A DNA stretch of 64,000 nt, from contig JADGDC010000115.1 in the NCBI GenBank assembly GCA_016859345.1, positions 57,032-121,031 of the forward strand, in the 5' to 3' direction. Below the pieces are notes generated by a model. The model was given only the letters and a program-made list of their open reading frames with translations. It did no database searches and was not told the DNA's origin. Source of the DNA: Istiophorus platypterus. Lineage: Eukaryota; Chordata; Actinopteri; Istiophoriformes; Istiophoridae. Shown here piece after piece: positions 1 to 11,900 of this stretch. Position 1 is the stretch's first letter. The number at the start of each line of letters is the position of its first letter. The translations under genes and the position numbers were made by a program.

Positions 1-3000
1 ACCTATGGACCTCCGTGGCTTGTCGGGGAGGGATTTGGATCATTTTTTGGCACATTTCGGCCTCTGTAGCCTGTCGGGGCGAGGTTTTTATCATTTTTCC
101 GCACCTATGGGCCTCCGTAGACTGTCGGGGCGGAGTTTCGATCATTTTCGGCACCCATGGGCCTCTTTAGCTTCTCAGGGCGGGGTTTCGATCATTTTTT
201 AGCACCTATGGGCCTCCATAGCCTGTCGGGCGGGGTTTGGATCATTTTTGGGCACCTATGGGCCTCCGTAGGTTCTCAGGGCGGGGTTTCGTTCATTTTT
301 CGGCACCTATGGGCCTCCGTAGTATCTCGGGTGGGTTTTCGATCATTTTTCGGCACCTATGGGCCTCCGTAACTTTTCAGGGCGGGGTTTTGATCATTTT
401 TCGGCACCTATGGGCCTCCGTAGATTCTCGGGGTGGGGTTTCGATCAATTTTCGGCACATTTGGGCCTCTTTCGGTTCTCAGGGCGGGTTTTGATCATTT
501 TTTAGCACCTTGGGACTCCATAGCCTGTTAGGCGGGTTTGGATCATTTTTGGCCAGACATGGTCCTCCGTAGCCTGTCAGGGCGGGGTTTGGATCATTTT
601 TCGGCACCTATGGACCTCCGTGGCTTCTCAGCGCGGGATTTGGATCATTTTTGGACCCTATGGGCTTGTCGGGGCGAGGTTTGGATCATTTTTCGGCACC
701 TATGGGCCTCCGTAGCCTCTCGGGGCGGGGTTTGGATCATTTTTCGGCACATTTGGGCCTCCGTAGTTTCTCGGGGCGAGGTTTGGATCATTTTTCAGCA
801 CCTATGGACCTCCATGGCCTGTCGGGGCGGTGTTTGGATCATTTTTTGGCACCTATGGGCCTCTGTGGCTTGTCGGGGCGGGGTTTGGATCATTTTTCGG
901 CCCCTATGGGCCTCCACAGCCTGTCTGGCGGGGTTTGGATCATTTTTTGGCACCTATGGGCCTCCTCTGCCTGTCGGGCGGGGTTTGGATCATTTTTCGG
1001 CACCTATGGACCTCTGTAGCTGTCGGGCTGGATTTGGATCATTTTTCGGCACATTTGGGCCTCTGTAGCCTGTCGGGCGGGGTTTGGATCATTTTTCGCA
1101 CCTATGGGCCTCCGTAGGTCGGGGCGGGTTTGGATCATTTTTGGCACCTATGGCCTCTGTAGCCTCTCGGGGCGGTTTGGATCATTTTTGGCACCTATGG
1201 GCCTCCGTAGGCTTCAGGCGGGGGTTTGGATCATTTTCGGCACCTATGGGCCTCCGTAGGTTCTCGGGGCCGGGTTTGGATCATATTTCGGCGCCTATGG
1301 GCCTCGTGGGTTCTCGGGCAGGGTTTCGATCATTTTTGGGCACCTATGGGCCTCCTTAGCCTGTCAGGGCGGGGTTTGGATCATTTTTTTGCGCCTATGG
1401 GTCTCCGTAGCCTGTCGGGCGGGGTTTCGATCATTTTTCGGCACATATGGGCCTCCGTAGCCTGTCGGGGGGGTTTCGATCATTTTTCGGCACCTATGGG
1501 CCTCCGTAGCCTTTCGGGAGGGTTTTCGATCATTTTTCGGCACCTATGGACCTCCTTAGCTTGTCGTGCGGGGTTTTGATCATTTTTCGGCACCTATGGG
1601 CCTCCGTAGCGTTCGGGGCGGGTTTGGATCATTTTCGGCTATGGGCTTGTCGGGCAGGGTTTGGATCATTTTTTGGCACCTATGGGCCTCCGTAGCCTGT
1701 CGGGGAGGGGTTTGGATCATTTTTCGGCACCTATGGGCCTCCGTGGCCTGTCGGGCGGGGTTTGGATCATTTTTGGACCCTATGGGCTTGTCGGGGCGGG
1801 GTTTGGATCATTTTTCGGCACCTATGGGCCTCCTTAGCCTGTCGGGGCGGTGTTTGGATCATTTTTCGGCACCTATGGGCCTCCGTAGGTTCTCGGGAGG
1901 TTTTGATCATTTTTCGGCACCTATGGGCCTCCGTAGCCTGTCGGGGCGGGTTTCGATCATTTTTCGGCACCTATGGGCCTCTGTAGCCTGTCGAGGTTCG
2001 ACAATTTTTCGGCACCTATGGGCCTCCGTAGATTCTCGGGGCGGGGTTTCGATCATTTTTCGGCACCTATGGGCCTCTTTCAGTTCTCAGGGCGGGGTTT
2101 GGATCATTTTTAGCACCTCCGGACTCCGTAGCCTGTTGGGCGGGGTTTCGATCATTTTCGGCACATGGGCCTCTGTAGCCTGTCAGGGCGAGGTTTGGAT
2201 CATTTTTCGGCGCCTATGGGCCTCCGTAGGTGTTTGGGCGGGGTTTGGATCATTTTTGGACCCTATGGGCCTCCAGATCCTGTCGGGGCGAGGTTTGATC
2301 ATTTTTCGGCACCTATGGGCCTCTGTAGCCTGTCGGGTGAGGTTTGGATCATTTTTGGCACATTTGGGCCTCCGTAGTTTCTCGGGCGATGTTTGGATCA
2401 TTTTTCAGCACCTATGGACCTCCGTTGCCTGTTGGGGCGGGGTTTGGATCATTTTTCGGGCACCTATGGCCTCTTCCGTTTCTCAGGCGGGGAGTTTGAT
2501 CATTTTTCGGCACCTATGGGCCTCCGTAGCCTGTCGGGGAGGGGTTTGGATCATTTTTCGGGCACCTATGGACCTCCGTAATTCTCGGGTGGGTTTTGAT
2601 CATTTTTCGGCACCTATGGGCCTCCGTAGATTCTCGGGGTGGGGTTTCGATCATTTTTCAGCACCTTTGGGCCTCCGTAGCCTTTTGGTGAGGGTTTTCG
2701 ATCATTTTTCGGCACTTATGGGCCTCCGTAGTATTTCCGGGTGGGGTTTTGATCATTTTTTGGCACCTATGGGCCTCCGTAGGTTCTCGGGGTTGGGTTT
2801 CGATCATTTTTCGGTACCTATGGGCCTCCGTAGATTCTCGCGGTGGGGTTTCGATCATTTTCTGGCTCCTAGGGGCCTCCGTAGGCTTTTCGGGAGGGTC
2901 TTCGATCATTTTTCGGAAACTATGGGATTCCATAGACTGTTGGGGAGGGTTTTGGATCATTTTTCGGCACATATGGGCCTCTGTAGCCTGTCGGCGCGGA

Positions 3001-3942
3001 GTTTTGATCATTTTTCAGCACCTATGGGCCTCCGTAGACTGTCGGGGCGGAGTTTCGATCATTTTTCGGCACCCATGGGCCTCTTTCGGTTCTCAGGGCG
3101 GGGTTTCGATCATTTTTTAGCACCTATCGGACTCCATATCCTGTCGGGGCGGGGTTTCGATCATTTTTGGGCACACGTGGTCCTCCGTAGGTTCTCAGGG
3201 CGGGGTTTCGTTCATTTATCGGCACCTATGGGCCTCCGTAGGATCTCGTGTGGGTTTTCGATCATTTTTCGGCACCTATGGGCCTCCGTAGCTTTTCAGG
3301 GCGGGATTTCGATCATTTTTCAGCACCTATGGGCCTCCGTAGATTCTCGGGGTGGGGTTTCGATCATTTTTCGGCACCGATAAGCCTCTTTCGGTTCTCA
3401 GGGCGGGGTTTCGATCATTTTTTAGCACCTCCGGGACTACATATCCTGTTGGGGCGGGGTTTGGATCATTTTTCGCCAGACATGGGCCTCTGCAGCCCGT
3501 ATGGGCGGGGTTTGGATCATTTTTCGGCACCTATGGGCCTCCGCAGGTTCTCAGGGCGGGGTTTCGATCATTTTTTGGAACCTATGGGCCTCCAGATCCT
3601 GTCGGGGCGAGGTGTGGATCATTTTTCGCCACCTATGAGCCTACGTATCCTGTCGTGGTGGGTTTTGATTCATTTTTCGGCACATTTCGGCCTCCGTAGT
3701 TTCTCGGGGTGAGGTTTCGATCATTTTTCAGCACCTATGGGCCTCCATAGCCTGTCGGGGCGGAGTTTCGATCATTTTTTGGCACCCATGGGCCTCTTTC
3801 GGTTCTCAGGGCGGGGTTTCGATCATTTTTTAGCACCTATCGGACTCCATATCCTGTCGGGGCGGGGTTTCGATCATTTTTTGGCACACGTGGGCCTCCG
3901 TAGATTCTCAGGGCGGGGTTTCGATCATTTTGCGGCACCTAT

Positions 3943-4690
3943 GGGCCTCCTTCGGTTCTCAGGGCGGGGTTTCGATCGTTTTTCGGCACCTATTGGCCTC
4001 CTTAGCCTTTTCGGGCCGGGTTTCGATAATTTTTCGGCACCTGTGGGCCTCAGTAGGTTCTGGGGGTGGAATTTCGATCATTTTTCGGAACTTTGGGCCA
4101 CCGTAGGTTCTCGGGAAGGGTTTTCAGTCATTTTTCGGCACCTATGGGACTCCGTAGCGTTTAAGGGCGGGGTTTTGACCATTTTTCGGCACCTATGGGC
4201 CTCCGTAGCCTGTCGGGGCGGGGTTTCGATCATTTTTCGGCACCTATGGTCCTCCGTAGCCTGTCGGGGCAGAGCTTCGAAAATCTTTCGCCACTTATGG
4301 GCCTCAGTAGGTTCTCGGGCGGGGTTTCGATCATTTTGCGGCACCTATGGGCCTCCTTCAGTTCTCAGGGCGGGGTTTCGATCGTTTTTCGGCACCTATT
4401 GGCCTCCTTAGCCTTTTCGGGCCGGGTTTCGATAATTTTTCGGCACCTGTGGGCCTCAGTAGGTTCTGGGGGCGGAATTTCGATCATTTTTCGGAACTTT
4501 GGGCCTCCGTAGGTTCTCGGGAAGGGTTTTCAGTCATTTTTCGGCACCTATGGGCCTCCGTAGCGTTTCAGGGCGGGGTTTCGATCATTTTTCGGCACCT
4601 ATGGGCCTCCGTAGCCTGTCGGGGCGGAGCTTCGAAAATTTTTCGTCACTTATGGGCCTCCGTAGGTTCTCGCGCGGGGTTTAGATCATT
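3943..4690 (+). repeat. Local duplication in the GC-rich array, offset about 406 bp
   Basis: A run of distinctive monomer variants starting near 3943 recurs near 4339. Shared rare variants include GATCGTTTTTCGG, TTCGATAATTTTTCGG and TCGGAACTTTGGGCC. The unit TCGGAACTTT is at 4086 in the first copy and 4492 in the second, giving an offset of 406 bp, close to eight monomers. The second copy lacks one monomer present in the first. This fits unequal exchange in register with the monomer. Confidence 0.75.
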
Positions 4691-6055
4691 TTTCGGCGCC
4701 TATGGGACTCCGTAACCTGTCGGGGAGGGTTTTCGATCATTTTTCGGATACTATGGGCCTCCATAGCCTGTCGGGAGGGTTTTTGATCATTTTTCGGCAC
4801 CTATGGGCCTCCGCAGGTTCTCAGGGCGGAGTTTCGATCATTTTTCGGAACCTATGGGCCTCCAGGTCCTTTCGGGCCGGGTGTGGATCATTTTTGGCCA
4901 CCTATGAGCCTATGTATCCTGTCGGGGCGGGCTTTGATTAATTTTTCGGCAAAGTTCGGCCCCCGTAGTTTCTTGGGGCTGGGTTTCCATCATTTTTTGG
5001 CACCTATGGGCCTACATAGTTTATAGGGGCGGGGTTTCGATCATTTTTCGGCACCTATGGGCCTCCGTAGCCTGTCGGGGCAGAGCTTCGAAAATTTTTC
5101 GCCACTTATGGGCCTCAGTAGGTTCTCGGGCGGGGTTTTCGATCACTTTTCGGCACCTATGGGCCTCCTTAGATTCTCGGGGCGGGGTTGCAATCATTTT
5201 GCGTCGCCTATGGGCCTCTGTATCCTTTCGGGGCGGGCTTTCATTCATTTTTCGGCACATTTCGTCCTCCGTAGGCTGTCGGGGTGGGGTTTGGATCATT
5301 TTTGGCACCTATGGGCCTCCATAGGTTCTCGGGGCAGGATTTCGATCATTTTTCGGCCCCTTTGGGCCTCCGTGGGTTCTCGGGGAGGGTTTTCGATCAT
5401 GTTTCGGCACCTATGGGGCTCCGTAGATTTTCAGGTCAGGGTTTCGATAATTGTTCGGCACCTGTGGGCCTCAGTAGGTTCTCGGGGCGGAATTTCGATC
5501 ATTTTTCGGAACTTTGGGCCTCCGTAGGTTCTCGGGAAGGGTTTTCAGTCATTTTTCGGCACCTATGGGCCTCCGTAGCGTTTCAGGGCGGGGTTTCGAT
5601 CATTTTTCGGCACCTATGGGCCTCCGTAGCCTGTCGGGGCGGAGCTTCGAAAATTTTTCGTCACTTATGGGCCTCCGTAGGTTCTCGCGCGGGGTTTAGA
5701 TCATTTTTCGGCGCCTATGGGCCTCCGTAACCTGTCGGGGAGGGTTTTCGATCATTTTTCGGATACTATGGGCCTCCATAGCCTGTCGGGGAGGGTTTTT
5801 GATCATTTTTCGGCACCTATGGGCCTCCGCAGGTTCTCAGGGCGGGGTTTCGATCATTTTTCGGAACCTATGGGCCTCCAGATCCTTTCGGGCGGGGTGT
5901 GGATCATTTTTGGCCACCTATGAGCCTATGTATCCAGTCGGGGCGGGCTTTGATTCATTTTTCGGCAAAGTTCGGCCCCCGTAGTTTCTTGGGGCTGGGT
6001 TTCCATCATTTTTGGCACCTATGGGCCTCCATAGTTTATAGGGGCAGGGTTTCGA
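4430..6055 (+). repeat. Higher-order repeat of 1015 bp in the GC-rich array (two copies)
   Basis: The segments 4430-5040 and 5445-6055 carry the same ordered set of unusual monomers at a constant spacing of 1015 bp, about twenty monomers less five bases. Diagnostic variants in both are TCGGAACTTTGGGCC, CGAAAATTTTTCGTC, TTTCGGATACTATGG and TAGTTTATAGGGGC. The open frames at 4499-4684 and 5514-5699 translate identically. Sequence between the copies (5041-5444) is ordinary array. The near identity of the copies points to a recent segmental duplication. Confidence 0.82.
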
Positions 6056-8779
6056 TCATTTTTCGGCCCCTTTGGGCCTCCTTAGGTTCTCGGGGAGGTT
6101 TTTCGATCATTTTTTGGCACCTATGGGCCACCGTAGATTTTCAGGGCGGGGATTCGATCATTTTTCGGCACTTATGGGCCTTAGTAGGTTATCGGGTCTG
6201 GGTTTCGACCATTTTTCGGCACAGTTGGGCCTCCGTAGACTGTCGGGGCAGAGTTTCGATCATTTTTCGCAACCTATGGGCCTCTGTAGGTTCTCGGGGC
6301 GGGGTTTGGATCATTTTTCGGTGCCTATGGGCCTCTGTAGCCTGTGGGGGAGGGTCTTCTATCATTTTTCGGCACCCATGGGATTCCGTAGAATGTCAGG
6401 GCGGAGTTTCGATCATTTTTCGGCAACTATGGGCCTCCATAGCCTGTCGGGGCGGGGTTTTGATCGTTTTTCGGCACCTTTGGGCCTCCTTAGCTTGTCG
6501 GGGCGGGGTTTGGATGATTTTTCGGCACCCATGGGCCTTCTTCGGTTCTCAGGGCGGGGTTTCGATCATTTTTTGCACCATTGGGCCTCTATAGCCTGTC
6601 AGGGCGGGGTTTCGATCATTTTTCGGCACCTATGGGCCTCCGTAGAATCTCGAGGTGCGGTTTGGATCATTTTTCGGCATCTATGGGCCTCCGTAGGTTC
6701 TAAGGGAGGGTTTTCCATCATTTTTCGGCACCTATGGGCCTCCGTAGCCGTGATGGGACGGGATTTGGAATATTTTTCGGCACCTATTGGCCTCCGTAGG
6801 ATCTCGGGCGGGGTTTCAATCATTTTTCGGGACCTATGGAACTCCATAGTTTCTTAGGTAGGGTTTTCAATCATTGTTCAGCACATTTGGGCCTCCGTAG
6901 GCTGTCGGGGAGGGTTTTGGATCATTTTTCGGCACATTTGGGCCTCCGTAGGTTTTCGGGGCGGAGTTTCGATCATTTTTCGGCACCTATGGGCCTCCGT
7001 AGATTCTCGGGGAGGGATTTCGATCATGTTCCGGCACCTATGGGCCTTCGTAGGTTCTCGGGGCGGGGTTGCAATCATTTTTCGGCACCTATGGGCCTCC
7101 GTAACCTGTCGGGGCGAGGTTTCATTCATTTTTCGGCACCTATGGGACTCCTTAGGTTCTCGGGGCGGGGTTGCATTCATTTTTCGGCACAGATGGGCCT
7201 CTGCAGCCCGTCGGGGCGGGGTTTCGATCATTTTTCGGCCCCTATGGGCCTCTGTAGCCTGTCGGGGCAGAGTTTCGATAATTTTTCGGCACTTATGGGC
7301 CACCTCAGGCTGTTTGGGCAGGGTTTCGATCATTTTTCGGCACCTATGGACCTCCATAGGTTCTCGGGGCGGGTTGTATGTCATTTTTGAGCACCTATGG
7401 GCCTCCGTAGATTCTTAGGGCGTGGTTTCGATCATTTTTCTGCACCTTTGGGACTCCGTAGCCTCTCTGGGAGGGTTTTGATCATTTTTCGGCACCTATG
7501 GGCCTCCGTTGCCTGTCGGGGCAGGGTTTCGATGATTTTTCGGCACCTATGGGCCTCCGTAGCCTGTCGGGGTGGGGTTTGGATGATTTTTCGGCACCTA
7601 TGGGCCTCCGTAGCCTGTCGCGGAGGGTTTTCGATCCTTTTTCGGCAACTTTGGGCCTCCGTTGCCTGTCGGGATGGGGTTTGGATCATTTTTCGGCACC
7701 TATTGGCCTCCATAGGTGCTCGGTTGGGGTTTGGATCATTTTTCGGCACCTATTGGCTTCCATCGGTGCTCGGGTGGGGTTTGGATCATTTTTCGGCACC
7801 CATAGACCTCATTTGGTTCTCAGCTCAGGGATTCGATCATTTTTTGGCACCTATGGGCCTCCATAGCCTGTCGGGGCGGAGTTTCGATCACTTTTCGGCA
7901 CCTATGGGCCTGCGAAGGTTCTTGGGATGGGGTTTGGATCATTTCTCGGCACCTATGGGCTTCCGTAGCTTTTCGGGGCGGGGTTTCGGTCATTTTTCGG
8001 CACCTGTGGGCCTCCGTATCCAGTCGGGGCGGGGTTTGGATTATTTTTCGGCACCTATGGGACTCCGTAGGTTCGTGGGATGGGGTTTGGATCATTTTTC
8101 GGCACCTATGGGCATCCTTAGCCTGTCAGGGGGGAGTTTCGATCATTTTTCGGCACTTATGGGCCTCCGTAGCCTGTTAGGGCGTGGTTTACATCATTTT
8201 TCGGCACCATTGGGCCTCCGTAGCCTCTCTGGGAGGGTTTTCGATCATTTTTCGGAACTTATTGGCCTTTGTAGCCCGTCGGGGTGGGGTTTCGATCATT
8301 TTTCGGCAGCTATAGGCCTACGTAGCCTGTCGATGCGGGGTTTCAATCTTTTTTCAGCACCTATCGGCTTCCTCAGCTTGTCGGGGCGGAGTTTCGATCA
8401 GTTTTCGGCACCTATGGGCCTCCGTAGGTTCTTGGGATGGGGTTTGGATCATTTTTCGGCACCTACGGGCCTACGTAGGTTCTCGGGGCGGGATTTCGAT
8501 CATTTTTCGGCACCGATGGGACTCTGTTTCCTGTCGGGGAGGGTTTTGAACATTTTTTGGCATATTTGGGCCTCCGTAGCCTGTCGGGCGGGGTTTGGAT
8601 CATTTGACGGCACGTTTGGGTCTCCGTAGCCTGCCAGGGAGGGTTTTCGATCATTTTTCAGCACCTATGGGCCTCGGTAGTTTCTCGGGGCGGGATTTCG
8701 ATCATTTTTCGGCATATTTGGTCCTCCGTACATTCTCAGGGAGGGTTTTCGATCATTTATCGGCGCATATGGGCCTCCG

Positions 8780-8900
8780 TGGCCTGTCGGGGCGGTGTTT
8801 GGATAATTTTTGGGCACATTTGGAAAACCATTGGTCTATCATGGAATAATCACTGACATTACTAAAGTTACTGAAGCAGAAACAGGGCCAAGAAATGAAA
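8780..8900. other. Orientation-switch junction between the two 51-bp subfamilies
   Basis: Forward GC-rich monomers end near 8823 with a truncated unit (TTTTTGGGCACATTTGG). The next bases, AAAACCATTGGTCTATCAT, are the right part of the 62-bp insert found throughout the following array. About 50 bp of degenerate monomer follow, and regular A-rich units in the opposite orientation begin by about 8,909. The reverse complement of the A-rich unit aligns along its whole length with the GC-rich unit: GGGCTTCCGTAGCTTGTC against GGGCCTCCGTAGCCTGTC. The junction is therefore an inversion between related arrays and not a join of unrelated satellites. Whether the flip is genomic or an assembly join cannot be told from sequence alone. 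Confidence 0.82.
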
Positions 8901-11900
8901 GAACAGTGACCTGACAATCTAAGGAAGCCCAAGGCAGCCAAAACATGAAAAAAACACTGACCTGACAAGCTGCTGAAGCCCAAAGCGGACTAAAAATGAA
9001 AAAACACTGACCTTAACAGCTATGGAAACCCAAAGCGGCCCAAAAAAAGGAAAAACACTGAACTGCCATACTACGGAAGCCCAGAGCGTCCGAAAAAATG
9101 AAAAATCCCTGACCTGCCAAAGTTCCGGAAGCCCAAAGCAGCCAAAAAATCAGAAAACACTGACCTGAAAACCTACAGAAGCCCAAAGCAGACAAAAAAA
9201 TGAAAAAACACTGACCTGACAAGCTACGGAAACCCAAAGCTGCAACAAAAATGAGAAAACACTGATCTGACAAGCTACGGAAGCCCAAAGCGGCCAAAAA
9301 ATGGACACTGGGGTCCATTGAAACCACCCACGGGAATAATGCAGAAAACCATTGGTCTACCATTGAGAAACACTGACCTGACAACCTACGGAAGCCAAAA
9401 GACGCCAAAAAATGAAAAAAAAAATGACCTGACAAGGTACGGAACCCCAAAGAGGACAAAAAATGAAAAAACACTGACCTGCCAAGCTACGGAATCCGAA
9501 AGCGGCCCACAAAAAAAAAACACTGACCTGAACAACTAAGGAAGCCCGAAACGGAAAAAAAGTAAAAAAACACTGACCTGACAAGCTGCGGAAGCTCGAA
9601 GCGGCCAAAAAATGAAAAACCACTGACCTGACAAGCTGCGGAAGCCCGACGCGGCCCAGAAATGAAAAAAACATTTACCTGAAAAGATACGGAAGCCCAA
9701 AGAGGCCGAAAAATGAAAAAACACTGACCTGACAAGCTACAGAAGCCCAAAGAGTCCAAAAAAATGAAAAAACACTGACCTGAATAGCTACGGAATCCAA
9801 AGCAGCACAAAAAATGTAAAAACACTGACCTGACAAACTATGGAAGCCCAAAGAGGCCACAACATGGACACCGGTCACCATGGTGACCACCCACAGGTAC
9901 AAGGCAGAAAACCCCTGGTATATAAATGATAAAAAACTGACCTGACAAGCTAAGGAAGCCCAAAGGGACGAAAAAATAAAAAAAACTGACCTGAAAAGCC
10001 ACAGAAGCCCAAAGAGGAAAAGAAATGAAAAAAAAACTTACCTATCAGCTACGAAAGCCCAAAGCGGCAAAAGAATGAAAAAAAAACACTGACCCGAGAA
10101 GTTGCGGAATTCAGAAGCGGCGAAAAAATGAAAAAAGAAAGACCTGACATGCTACGGAAACCCAAAGCAGCGAAAAAATGAAAAACACTGACCTGAAATG
10201 ATGCGGAAGCCCAAAGAGTCCAAAAAAATTAAAAATCACTGACCTGACAAGCTACGGAAGCCCAGAGAAACCAAAAAATGAAAAAACACTGGCCTGACAA
10301 CCTACAGAAGGCCAAAGACACCAAAAAATGAAAAAACACAGACCTGACAAGCTACGGAAGCCTGAAGCGGCCAAAAAATGAAAAAACACTGACCTGACAC
10401 ACTGCGGAAGCCGAAAGATGGCAGGAAATGAAAAAACAGTGACATGACAAGCTATGGAAGCCCAAAAGCGGACGAAAAAATGAAAAAACACTGGCCTGAC
10501 GAGCTACATAAGCCCAAAGCTGCCCAAAAATCGACACAAGTCGCCATGGCGACCACTCGCGGGTACAAGGCAGAAAACCACTGGTCTATCATTGAAAAAA
10601 ACTGACCTGGCAAGCTACGGATGCACAAAGCGGAACAAAAATGAAAAAACACTGACCTGCCAAGCTACAGAATCCTTAATTGGCCAAAAAATGAAAAAAC
10701 ACCTACCTGACAAGCTGCGGAAGCCCAAAGTGGGCCAAAAAAAATTAAAAAACACTGACCTGAACAGCTAAGAAAGCCCGAAGCACCCAAAAAATGAAAA
10801 AAAACTTAACTGAGAAGCTGCGGAAGCCCAATGCGTCAAAAAACTGAAAAAACCCTGACCTGAAGAGCTGCGGAAAGCCCAAAGCGGCCGAAAAAATGAA
10901 ATAACACTGACCTGCCAAGCTACAGAAGCAAAAATCGGCCAAAAAAATGAAGAAACACTGACCTGAGTAGCTACGGAAGCCCTAAACGGCCAAAAATTGG
11001 AGAAACACACGTGACAAGCTACGGAAGACCAAAGACACCAAAAAATGAAAAAACACTGACCTGACAACATACGGAGGACCAAAGAGGCCAAACAATGAAA
11101 AAACACTGACCGAACAAGCTACGGAAGCCCAAAGACACCAAAAAATGAAAAAACACAGACCTGAAAAGACACGGAAGCCCAAAGCTGCCACAAAAATGAA
11201 AAAAAACTGACCTGACAAGCTGCTTAATCCAAAAGCGGCCCGAAAAACAAAAAAAAAAATACCTGAACATCTAAGGAAGCCCGAAGCAGCCACAAAATTA
11301 AAAAACACTGACCTGACAAGCTGCGGAAGCCCGAGGCAGCCAAAAAATTAAAAAACACTGACCTGACAAGATACGGAAGCCCAAAGCTTCCACAAAAATG
11401 AAAAAACACTGACCTGACAAGCTATGGAAGCCAAACGCTGCCACAAAAATGAAGAAAACTTAACTGACAAGCTACGGAAGCCGAAAGCGGACCAAAAAAT
11501 GAAAAAACACTGACCTCAATATCTACGGAAGACCAAAGAGGCCAAAAAAATGAAGAAACACTGACCTGCCATGCTACGGAAGCCGAAAGCGGCCAAAAAA
11601 TGGAAACATAATTACATGATAAGCTACGGACGCCCAACACGGCAAAAAAAACCAAAAACTAACCTGACAAGCTATGGAAGCCCAAAGCGGACAAAAAATG
11701 GACACCGGTCACCATGGCGACCACCCACAGGTACAAGGCAGAAAACCATTTGTCTATCATTGAAAAAAACTGACCTGACAAGCTACGGAAGACCAAAGCT
11801 GCAGCAAAAATGAAATAAAACTGACCTGACAAGCTACGGAAGCCAAAAGTGGCCAAAAAAATGAAAAACACTGACCTGAAAAGCTGCGGAAGCCCAAAGA

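Larger units (their letters stand above)
1..8823 (+). repeat. 51-bp minisatellite array, GC-rich subfamily (forward orientation)
   Basis: A tandem array of about 170 degenerate monomers that is already in progress at the window start. A clean 51-bp unit lies at 4190-4240. Typical landmarks are GGGCCTCCGTAG, GTCGGGGCGGGG and TTTCGATCATTTTTCGG. Because 51 is 17 codons, long stop-free stretches arise in several frames. The longest is 1566-3383 (605 codons, GTG start), reading repeats of APMGLRSLSGRGFDHFS, with ATG in nearly every unit. Frames interchange wherever a monomer has an indel and no non-repeat domain is present, so I treat it as noncoding. Two monomer variants, TTTCGATC and TTTGGATC, occur in blocks; TTTGGATC dominates about 535-1300. 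The biological role is unknown. A satellite or minisatellite is certain, while coding is unlikely. Confidence 0.95.

Noticed and set aside
1566..3383. Long + strand open frames in the left array as protein genes
   Set aside because: They consist only of the 17-codon monomer, shift frame at monomer indels, overlap open frames in other phases, and have no distinct domain or signal.
1..8823. G-quadruplex-forming array
   Set aside because: Each unit has only two close G-runs (GGGGCGGGG) plus one distant GGG, so a stable four-tract structure is not well supported.
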